Source: Cesiribacter sp. (GTDB lineage Bacteria; Bacteroidota; Bacteroidia; Cytophagales; Cyclobacteriaceae). From it: 5,725 nucleotides of DNA. The translations under genes were made by a program, and so were the position numbers. The notes beneath the pieces were generated by a model. The model was given only the letters and a program-made list of their open reading frames with translations. It did no database searches and had not been told where the DNA came from. Positions 1-5,725 of the stretch are shown in pieces. Within the stretch, counting starts at the first letter, position 1. Each line of letters begins with the position of its first letter. The DNA lies in assembly GCA_030147305.1 (NCBI GenBank), contig JASLAE010000341.1, positions 1 through 5,725 of the forward strand, read 5' to 3'.

Positions 1-2753
1 ACAATACCTCTTTCGCGACCGATCAGTGTTTCCTCCAGTACGCCTGCATAACGTCCCCAGGCATTGGTCATAGAATAAATGCTACCGCCAAATTTACCAT
101 CTACCAGTGCGCCAAGAGAAATTCCTTTGTAGGTTATTTCAGAATTCACACCACCAACCCAGTCAGGATTAACTTCTGCCAGAATTTCGCTGGTATTATC
201 ACGCTGAGGCAAACCATTCACGTGAATGATTCTTCCCTGATCATCACGCTGATAATCTGGACCAAAAAGCGCAGGATAAGAGTAACCAGGCGTAGCTACA
301 ACGTCTACGTTCCACTGACCACCCAAGCGAAGGGTCTCTAAATTGCCACCCAAAGTAACTACTTCGTTGATGTTACGGGCGTAGTTAACATTTACTGTCC
401 AACGGAAATCTGTTGATTCAATTGGTGTAGCATTTAACTGAACTTCATAACCATAATTACGCATCTCACCTACGTTGCCAAATACCGAGGTAAAGCCAGA
501 AGCACCGGATATATCAATTTGCACGATCTGATCTGTGCTGGTGGCATCATAATAAGTAAGATCCAATCCTATACGGTTTTGTAACAAACGGATATCTGCA
601 CCAAATTCCAATGAAGTAGTGATTTCGGGCTTTAGTGCAGGGTTATTAAGTACATTGCTTGTAGTTGGCTGGTTCAGTGAACCATTCCAGGGATCAAAGC
701 TCGAGTAAACGTTTTTTAATCTGTAAGGATCTGTGTCGGAACCTACCTGTGCCCAGCTACCACGTATTTTCACGAATGATAACAGATCAGAATCAATCTC
801 AAACATATCTGTTAACACAGCGCTCAAAGAGGCAGATGGGTAGAAGTAAGAGTTCTCTCCGGCAGGTAAAGTACTGGACCAGTCATTTCTTGCTGTAAAG
901 GCTAAGAACAGATAGTTCTTGAAAGAAAGCTCTGCAGAACCCAATAAGCTTTGAACCTGCTTACGCTGGTCCAAGCTATAAGCCTCTACCGCAATCCTAG
1001 AGTTTGAAAGGTTATACACACCTGGGATTTCAAGTTCCGGCGCTGTCAGGATGTTACGAGAATAGGTCTCGTCACGTAAGTTAGCACCCAAGGTAACATT
1101 TAAGCCCAGATCGGTGGTAATATTATCAGTATAGTTTAACAAAGCGTCTGAGTTAACCTCCGTACGTGTTCTGTCTATCTCACGATAATAGCCATTGGGA
1201 TTTTCATTACTTCCTACAGCTCTTCTAATTTCCTGCAAATCAGTGAAGTAGTCCGTCCCTGTACGGAGCATCAGGCTCAGCTTATCAGTAAACTGATAGT
1301 TAAGGCGGATATTGCCATAAAGCCTGTCTCTGCCAAAGCTGGTAGTGTTGTTATGAAGAACCCAGAAAGGGTTGTTGTTGAAGTTGGTATTCCAGTTCGC
1401 CGGGGTACCTTCTGCTGCAGTTCCCTCAGCAGCCATTGGCAGGTTTTCATAATCACGCAGCGCGTTAACATCAACGTTACGCTGGAACCATGTAAACTGC
1501 TGCATTGGGTTTTCAGCATTATAACCACCCTCTGGAATGTTGTCGCTGCCAGAGTTTACATAGTTTACTGATGCCTCTGCCCTGAATCTCTCAGTCAGGT
1601 TCAAACCTGCGTTCAATGCTATGGTTTTACGCATCAGTTCGGTGTTTGGCACCATACCCTTTTGACGAAAGTCAGTAAGCGACAAACGGAAGTTTGAATT
1701 GTCATTACCACCGGTCAATGCAACGTTATTGGTAACTGTGTTACCTGTTTCAAAGAAATTACGAACGTTGTCGGGACGGGAAACCCAGGGAAGGGGCTGA
1801 CCATCAAAAGAGTTCCACTGAATAAACTCAAGACCTTTATCCAATGGAGGTCCCCAGCTTTCGTCTTCTCCACCGCTACCGCTGGAACCATCGATAAATT
1901 CAAAATATTTATCATTATAACCACCACCATAGCTGTTCTGGTAAGAAGGCAGTCGAAGTGGATTTTCCATCGTAACATTTGAGTTGATGGAAACGCCAAT
2001 ACCCTGAGATTTTTTACCACTCTTTGTAGTGATAAGAATTACACCGTTAGATGCACGTGACCCATAAAGGGCAGCAGCGTTAGCACCTTTCAGCACGCTT
2101 ATGGTTTCAATATCATTAGGGTTAATATCAGCAGCACCATTTGGCATGTCGGCACCGCCACTTTGGTCAGCATTACCATAGTTAGTGTTGTCAATGGGGA
2201 TACCATCCACTACGAACAGCGGCTGGTTATTACCAGTTAATGAAGATGGACCACGTAAAACGATACGTGAAGATGCACCTACGCCTCCTGAGCTACTGGT
2301 AACCTGCACACCGGCAATTCTACCAGACAGTGAGTTTACAATGTTGGATTCTCTGGCCTCTGTCAATTTTTCGCCGGAGACGTCCTGAACTGAATAACCC
2401 AGCGCTTTTTTCTCACGCTCTAAACCGAAGGCAGTTACAACAACTTCAGAAAGTTGCTCTACATCTTCAGCCAGCGTTACATTAATAGTCGTTTGATTGC
2501 CTACTGTTACCTCTTTGTCGGCATAACCGATAAAAGAAAAAACTAGTACGGCTTCTGGGCCAGCCACCTCGATACGGTAGTTACCGTCCATGTCGGTAAC
2601 ACTACCCTGGGAGGTGTTTTGTACTCGTACAGCAACACCAGGTAGTGCTTCGCCGCTTGCCGCGTCGGTCACATTACCTGATACTGCCCGTTGCGCCCAG
2701 GCTGACGTAATCAGCCCAAGGAGCACGAAACTCATCAGTAAAATCCTCTTCAT
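1..2753 (-). CDS. SusC/RagA family TonB-linked outer membrane protein (C-terminus beyond left edge)
   Basis: Outer membrane transporter that, in this family, imports large ligands such as glycans or peptides using TonB energy, with a SusD-type lipoprotein as lid. I translated 917 codons without a stop; family members usually have about 1000 or more residues, so the end of the barrel is missing. Visible in order: signal peptide at residues 1-20 (MKRILLMSFVLLGLITSAWA, cleavage before Gln21); carboxypeptidase-regulatory-like beta-sandwich at about 22-97 (VSGNVTDAASGEALPGVAV, then GSVTDMDGNY); TonB-box-like stretch LSEVVVTAFG at 101-110; plug domain at about 115-245 with LSGRIAGVQV, VLRG and LFVVDGIPID; the SusC/RagA signature at 219-245 (LKGANAAALYGSRASNGVIL); then beta-barrel strands. 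No STN domain precedes the regulatory domain, so direct coupling to an anti-sigma factor is not indicated. The ATG at 2751-2753 is followed at once by the signal peptide; the leader is A-rich with no Shine-Dalgarno, as is usual in Bacteroidota. Arginine is mostly CGT (27 of 48 codons). Substrate unknown. The family call is secure. Confidence 0.95.
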   Translation of the reverse strand, partial: MKRILLMSFVLLGLITSAWAQRAVSGNVTDAASGEALPGVAVRVQNTSQGSVTDMDGNYRIEVAGPEAVLVFSFIGYADKEVTVGNQTTINVTLAEDVEQLSEVVVTAFGLEREKKALGYSVQDVSGEKLTEARESNIVNSLSGRIAGVQVTSSSGGVGASSRIVLRGPSSLTGNNQPLFVVDGIPIDNTNYGNADQSGGADMPNGAADINPNDIETISVLKGANAAALYGSRASNGVILITTKSGKKSQGIGVSINSNVTMENPLRLPSYQNSYGGGYNDKYFEFIDGSSGSGGEDESWGPPLDKGLEFIQWNSFDGQPLPWVSRPDNVRNFFETGNTVTNNVALTGGNDNSNFRLSLTDFRQKGMVPNTELMRKTIALNAGLNLTERFRAEASVNYVNSGSDNIPEGGYNAENPMQQFTWFQRNVDVNALRDYENLPMAAEGTAAEGTPANWNTNFNNNPFWVLHNNTTSFGRDRLYGNIRLNYQFTDKLSLMLRTGTDYFTDLQEIRRAVGSNENPNGYYREIDRTRTEVNSDALLNYTDNITTDLGLNVTLGANLRDETYSRNILTAPELEIPGVYNLSNSRIAVEAYSLDQRKQVQSLLGSAELSFKNYLFLAFTARNDWSSTLPAGENSYFYPSASLSAVLTDMFEIDSDLLSFVKIRGSWAQVGSDTDPYRLKNVYSSFDPWNGSLNQPTTSNVLNNPALKPEITTSLEFGADIRLLQNRIGLDLTYYDATSTDQIVQIDISGASGFTSVFGNVGEMRNYGYEVQLNATPIESTDFRWTVNVNYARNINEVVTLGGNLETLRLGGQWNVDVVATPGYSYPALFGPDYQRDDQGRIIHVNGLPQRDNTSEILAEVNPDWVGGVNSEITYKGISLGALVDGKFGGSIYSMTNAWGRYAGVLEETLIGRERGI

Positions 2754-2852
2754 TCTGTTTTTTTGATTTGGTTAGAAAAACTTTCTAGGGAGCAAGTTAA
2801 AGTAATCAGGAGAATTAACACAATACCTTACATGTATTTAATATCATAAACC

Positions 2853-2883
2853 CATAAATATTTTTCCCTTCCTCCTTAGCAAC
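2853..2883 (-). promoter_or_regulatory. candidate Bacteroidota-type promoter for the SusC gene
   Basis: Read on the minus strand, GTTG (2880-2883) is followed after 19 bases by TATTTATG (2853-2860). The known Bacteroidota consensus is TTTG or TTG near -33 and TAnnTTTG near -7, so the -7 box has one mismatch and the spacing is acceptable. Transcription would start near 2846, giving a leader of about 90 nucleotides. No exact TAnnTTTG was found elsewhere on the minus strand of the spacer. In AT-rich DNA such a match can arise by chance, so the call is tentative. Confidence 0.4.
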
Positions 2884-2903
2884 GACACTTTATTCTGTTA
2901 AAT

Positions 2904-2918
2904 GGTTGGAGTGCAACC
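2904..2918. promoter_or_regulatory. small inverted repeat upstream of candidate promoter
   Basis: GGTTG (2904-2908) and CAACC (2914-2918) form a perfect 5-base inverted repeat around a GAGTG centre. AAAT and ATTT flank the arms on the outside, separated from the right arm by four extra bases. It lies about 20 bases upstream of the candidate -33 box of the SusC gene, where an activator could bind. The symmetry is short and the role is inferred from position alone. Confidence 0.25.
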
Positions 2919-3042
2919 TAACATTTGTTATTTAATCCTGTTTAACCGGATTTACCACTCATCCATAATTTGTGCCACAAAACTCTGTTAATAACTATTG
3001 GTCACAGGCCTCATAGATAACCAGATTTGTATCTTGTGAACC

Positions 3043-3056
3043 TAATATGCATATTA
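3043..3056. repeat. perfect 14-base palindrome TAATATGCATATTA
   Basis: The sequence equals its own reverse complement over 14 bases and sits near the middle of the long spacer, about 290 bases upstream of the SusC start codon. Such symmetry suits a dimeric DNA-binding regulator. It consists almost only of A and T around a central GC, so a chance origin in AT-rich DNA is quite possible. Regulatory meaning is a guess. Confidence 0.3.
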
Positions 3057-3109
3057 ATATGATTTTTTGGTATTTTACATATCTTAGGAAACACCTGTGA
3101 GAATCAAAT

Positions 3110-3274
3110 GATTGGGCTAAATTTCGATAATTTCGGTATTATAAAAATGGCTAAAATTTCAGGTAAATAATACTAGCCTACTGCCCCTGCCCAGAGCAAT
3201 AACCCCCTGAAAAAGAGAGCATTTATATTTTAGCTTACCAGCAAAAGGATATTTATACTGATTCGATTGGCTAA
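3110..3274. repeat. iterated GGCTAA / ATTTC motif
   Basis: GATTGGGCTAAATTTC (3110-3125) is echoed by ATGGCTAAAATTTC (3147-3160) and by GATTGGCTAA (3265-3274). Between the first two copies, ATTTCGATA (3121-3129) is directly followed by ATTTCGGTA (3130-3138), a 9-base tandem repeat with one mismatch. The first two GGCTAA copies start 34 bases apart, roughly three helical turns. The pattern may be repeated operator sites for a regulator of the SusC gene, but the copies are imperfect and the sequence is low in complexity. Confidence 0.3.
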
Positions 3275-3428
3275 TGGACATACATTGATATCCGAATATT
3301 CTTTCAGAATTTTTTCCAGATACCGGTCTTACTATATATCAAGCCAGCTGTAGGGTCTTCAGCTTCAGAAATCGATATTTTACGTTGGCATATATTCACA
3401 TAGTTCTTTGGCAACACAGGGGAAGCCA

Positions 3429-3462
3429 GAGATAAGCAGCTTTACCCTTGCTGCTTTATCTC
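3429..3462 (-). terminator. hairpin at the 3' end of the DUF4249 gene
   Basis: The arms GAGATAAGCAGC (3429-3440) and GCTGCTTTATCTC (3450-3462) pair over 12 base pairs with one bulged base around a 9-base loop. On the minus strand, the upstream arm contains the TAA stop codon (3456-3458) of the DUF4249 gene. No T-run follows the stem on that strand (the next bases are TGGCTTCCCC), so this is not a textbook intrinsic terminator. It could be a termination or 3'-end-protecting structure that separates this unit from the SusC unit. Confidence 0.45.
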
Positions 3463-4565
3463 CACCAGGCAGGCTTTATGTTTGTTGTTGTCCCATGCTC
3501 ATAACTTAGGCAGCTGGTACAGGAAGGGGGCGGACCCCCAGGTCCGGTGTTCGTCTGGCAGTCTGATAGTAGTGAATTATTGATCCAGTAAGATAGCTCC
3601 TGCGAATTAAAATACCATCGTCTGGCTTTTTCATCCACCACACCAAAATAACCAGATACTTTTACTTCTCCGTTCAATGAGCTGATGTTGGTTTGAAGGT
3701 TAAAGGGAGGAGCATCAGACAAGGTACCGCCGCCTACCTGCTCCTGCATCTCTTTCCAGAAATAAAAAAAGTCTTCACTTAGGGACTGCTGCCTGACGAG
3801 TATCGAGAGATCATCAAAAATTCGCTCATTCTGCTCAACTGGTATAAAAAAGAGGTCCTTTCTATATCCCCCAACATTATCGAGTTGCAGGGTGTAGCCG
3901 GAAAGATAATTTTTGTTTGTAGCCCAGCAACGGTAATCTGGCTGGTAAGAAGGCGCAAGGGGTGCTATGTAAACCCACATAGGTTCAAAATCCCAGCGAT
4001 AAAATATTGGTTTTCCAGTACTATTCTCTGGAACATCAATAAAGACATTTATTCCCTTATTCGCTTTAATTACTTCTTTGCCTGCCTCTATATCTTTAAT
4101 CTGTTTTTCTACTTCTTCAAAACCTACTATCCCTATTGCTGGTGCCTCCTGCTCAATCTTTTCCCAAGCGGATTCATACACTATTTCATCCGTCAGGGTA
4201 ATCTTAAGTTTATAGGCAACACCTGCAAATGCCTCAAAATCTTTGTCCAGCAACTGGTAGCTACCAGGTGCGGTAGCAGTATAGGCCCACATTTCACCGG
4301 TCTCACTGATCAGATGTACAGCTGCATTGGTTACTACATCGTCCCGCTGATTGGTTACATCGCTGGTATACCGCAGGTCTACTGTAAAGTAGCGGCCATC
4401 GGAAGGATAAGAAATTGATTCGCTGTAGGATACATTTGAAATATATCCTTCTACAACCAGGGATGGCTGGTTATTTTTTACCGCAAACTCATATGGCTCC
4501 ACACAGCCCAGACAAAAGAAGAAGATAATGAGAACCAATACTGGCATATTGATTATATGTTTCAT
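3456..4565 (-). CDS. DUF4249-family lipoprotein
   Basis: Complete 369-residue predicted lipoprotein that I assign to the DUF4249 family, Bacteroidota proteins of unknown function often encoded beside TonB-dependent receptors. The N-terminus is a hydrophobic signal (residues 8-20) ending in CLG before Cys21, a somewhat atypical lipobox. After Cys21, VEPYEF has some acidic residues but no clear surface-export signal. Family-like features: LVVEGYISN at 36-44; an Ig-like stretch to about 135; RCW at 212-214; FYFWKEMQEQVGGG (267-280) leading through PPFNLQTNISS to GYFGVV (305-310); and a tail with Cys336, Cys349 and Cys352 ending KPAWWR. The stretch TGPGGPPPS (340-348) is a Pro/Gly insert just before the CTSC pair. 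The ATG at 4563-4565 is chosen because the signal peptide begins there; no Shine-Dalgarno is seen. It follows the receptor gene by 91 bases and is probably co-transcribed with it. It likely helps that receptor capture ligand; the substrate is unknown. Confidence 0.85.
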   Translation of the reverse strand: MKHIINMPVLVLIIFFFCLGCVEPYEFAVKNNQPSLVVEGYISNVSYSESISYPSDGRYFTVDLRYTSDVTNQRDDVVTNAAVHLISETGEMWAYTATAPGSYQLLDKDFEAFAGVAYKLKITLTDEIVYESAWEKIEQEAPAIGIVGFEEVEKQIKDIEAGKEVIKANKGINVFIDVPENSTGKPIFYRWDFEPMWVYIAPLAPSYQPDYRCWATNKNYLSGYTLQLDNVGGYRKDLFFIPVEQNERIFDDLSILVRQQSLSEDFFYFWKEMQEQVGGGTLSDAPPFNLQTNISSLNGEVKVSGYFGVVDEKARRWYFNSQELSYWINNSLLSDCQTNTGPGGPPPSCTSCLSYEHGTTTNIKPAWWR

Positions 4566-4656
4566 GAGTAAGAATGATAGGCGGCTAAGCTATCTCAGAT
4601 TACTTAAACCATACCCTCGTAAAATTTATTTGGCAGCTTGACACATCTGCTTAAGC
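4566..4656 (-). other. short spacer between receptor and lipoprotein genes
   Basis: The 91-base gap has no T-tailed hairpin and no convincing promoter: TAAATTTT on the minus strand is one mismatch from the -7 consensus but has no TTG at a suitable distance upstream. Overlapping palindromes GCTTAAGC (4649-4656) and TTAAGCTTAA (4651-4660) lie at the receptor stop codon. The simplest reading is that the two genes share one transcript. Confidence 0.7.
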
Positions 4657-5725
4657 TTAAAGGCTAAAGTTGTAGCTCACCGAAGGAAACACACTGCCCA
4701 GAATTGAAAGCTTTTTTGCTGTTCCATACTGGTTAAAGAAAATAGCATAAGCGTTATTCCTGCTGTATACATTGAATACAGAAAATACCCAACTGTCTCT
4801 AAACTGAGTGTTTTTCTTAGGTTTTCCTTCAATAGTGAAGGAAAGATCCAGCCGGTGGTAGTCAGGCAGCCTGTACTCGTTTCTTTCAGAATAATTTAGA
4901 ACTGCCAGGTAACCATCATAAGTAAATTTTGAAACTGGTATAGTAATTGGCCTGCCGGTACTGTAGCTAAAGTTTGAAGATAAAACACTGCGTTTACCCA
5001 CTCTGTAGTTTAAGACAACGGTAAGATTGTGGGGCTGATCAAATGGTGAAGGATAATAATTACCCTTATTAACAGTAAAAAGCTGCCCACCGGATTTAAA
5101 TTGCCGCATACTTCTGGAAAATGTATAAGCAATCCAGCCATTTAAGGTGCCAGTATTCTTGCGGGCCAATAGCTCCAGCCCGTATGATACTCCCTTACCA
5201 TTCACCAATCCTGCTTCTAAAGATGGATTGAGTGTTATATCTGCTCCATCGATGTAATCTATAGCATTGGCAGTTTTTTTATAGTAAGCTTCCAGGGATA
5301 ATTCGTAAGCATTGCTTCCAAAATTTTTGAAGTATCCCAGCGTCACCTGATCGCCAATTTCAGGCTTGATGTAAGGGCCGCTTGCTATCCAATAATCCTG
5401 CGGTGTTGCTGAGGTGGTATTAGATATCAGGTGCAGATACTGATAGGTACGGTAGTAGCTGGCTTTTAAAGATGTACTTTCATTCATAAGAAAGCGTAGT
5501 GATAACCGTGGTTCCAGCCCTCCATAAGCTTTGATCAGTTCTCCTACCCTATAACCCAGTGTGTCTGTAATAGCAGGGTATCTGCCATCCAGATTACTAT
5601 TGTCAAAAGTATAGATGTGATCTTCGCCAAACCTGAAAAAATGTGAATATCGTAAGCCTGCAGAAACAGCCCACGCACCAGACAAAGATAAATTGGCCTC
5701 CCCATAGGCACCAGCTTCTAAGGCA
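4657..5725 (-). CDS. TonB-dependent receptor, C-terminal beta-barrel part (N-terminus beyond right edge)
   Basis: The frame is open from the window edge to the TAA at 4657-4659, giving 355 residues. Plug and signal peptide are not visible. The TTG at 5683-5685 is an internal leucine, not a start, since the frame continues upstream with barrel-like sequence (ALEAGAYGEANLSLSGAW). Alternating aromatic strands and Bacteroidota receptor motifs are clear: GLRYSHFF, EPRLSLRFLMNESTSLKASY, YRTYQYLHLISN, a run from PQDYWIASGPYIKPE through QVTLGYFKNF, SYGLELLARKNTGTLNGWIA, PFDQPHNLTVVLNYR, YHRLDLSFT, SVFNVYSRNNAYAIFF, and the terminal strand GSVFPSVSYNFSL. This is the outer membrane barrel of an active transporter energised by TonB. 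It differs from SusC/RagA proteins in its last strands and belongs to the shorter receptor type typically paired with DUF4249 lipoproteins. That pairing suggests joint uptake of an unidentified ligand. Arginine codons are mainly AGA and AGG, with CGT once in 18. Confidence 0.9.
   Translation of the reverse strand, partial: ALEAGAYGEANLSLSGAWAVSAGLRYSHFFRFGEDHIYTFDNSNLDGRYPAITDTLGYRVGELIKAYGGLEPRLSLRFLMNESTSLKASYYRTYQYLHLISNTTSATPQDYWIASGPYIKPEIGDQVTLGYFKNFGSNAYELSLEAYYKKTANAIDYIDGADITLNPSLEAGLVNGKGVSYGLELLARKNTGTLNGWIAYTFSRSMRQFKSGGQLFTVNKGNYYPSPFDQPHNLTVVLNYRVGKRSVLSSNFSYSTGRPITIPVSKFTYDGYLAVLNYSERNEYRLPDYHRLDLSFTIEGKPKKNTQFRDSWVFSVFNVYSRNNAYAIFFNQYGTAKKLSILGSVFPSVSYNFSL

Larger units (their letters stand above)
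2754..3455. other. long gene-free spacer between DUF4249 gene and SusC gene
   Basis: About 700 AT-rich bases in which I find no convincing protein gene, tRNA or rRNA on either strand. It carries the 3' hairpin of the upstream unit (right end, 3429-3462), an iterated motif built on GGCTAA and ATTTC (3110-3275), a 14-base palindrome (3043-3056), and a small inverted repeat plus candidate promoter nearest to the SusC gene. The length is generous for a simple promoter region, so a long leader, several operator sites or a small RNA could be present; none can be shown by eye. Confidence 0.8.

Noticed and set aside
1715..2020. 101-codon open frame on the minus strand within the SusC gene
   Set aside because: It runs in another frame inside the continuous SusC reading frame, which carries all the family motifs there. 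The same applies to shorter frames at 665-898, 1277-1528, 1353-1571 and 2185-2388.
1..2753. Possible frameshift or broken SusC gene
   Set aside because: Codon-by-codon translation from 2753 to 1 gave one uninterrupted frame with motifs in the right order. The only truncation is the window edge.
3299..3316. Possible plus-strand terminator (ATTCT ... AGAAT followed by a T-run)
   Set aside because: The stem has only five base pairs, four of them A-T, and no plus-strand gene ends nearby.
3885..4418. 177-codon open frame on the plus strand opposite the DUF4249 gene
   Set aside because: It lies wholly antisense to a well-supported lipoprotein gene, and its product is rich in Tyr, Phe, Ile and Cys with no recognisable domain. 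It is a shadow frame.
4649..4660. Overlapping palindromes GCTTAAGC and TTAAGCTTAA as an operator or terminator
   Set aside because: They are short restriction-site-like symmetries overlapping a stop codon, with no loop or T-tail. They are noted in the spacer entry but not called a separate site.
5683..5685. TTG as the start codon of the right-hand receptor
   Set aside because: The reading frame stays open to the window edge with beta-barrel-like residues, and no signal peptide or plug follows the TTG. The gene is a fragment that begins outside the window.

Overview
The window looks like chromosomal DNA from a member of the Bacteroidota. The evidence is a SusC/RagA-type TonB-linked outer membrane protein, a DUF4249-type lipoprotein, a second TonB-dependent receptor, AT-rich spacers, and no Shine-Dalgarno sequence before either start codon that can be seen. 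An environmental lineage such as Cytophagales is my guess from the general flavour of the proteins; the sequence does not prove it.

All three protein genes are on the minus strand, so transcription runs from the right edge to the left. At the right (4657-5725) is the C-terminal part of a TonB-dependent receptor whose N-terminus lies outside the window. A 91-base spacer follows, then a complete 369-residue lipoprotein of the DUF4249 family (3456-4565). These two look like one transcription unit: an outer membrane active transporter with its surface or periplasmic lipoprotein partner, substrate unknown. A strong hairpin (3429-3462) overlaps the lipoprotein stop codon and probably marks the 3' end of that unit.

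Next comes a gene-free spacer of about 700 bases (2754-3455). It holds a plausible Bacteroidota-type promoter (2853-2883), a small inverted repeat just upstream of it (2904-2918), an iterated GGCTAA-containing motif (3110-3275) and a perfect 14-base palindrome (3043-3056). The left half (1-2753) is the first 917 codons of a SusC/RagA protein, cut by the left edge. Its expected SusD-type lipoprotein partner would lie further left.

The window therefore holds two separate TonB-dependent uptake systems arranged head to tail. The SusC gene has clearly different arginine codon use from the other two genes, which suggests high expression. I see no mobile element, CRISPR array, RNA gene or defence system, and nothing that supports a wholly new system. 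The most open questions are the function of the receptor/DUF4249 pair and the regulation encoded in the long spacer.
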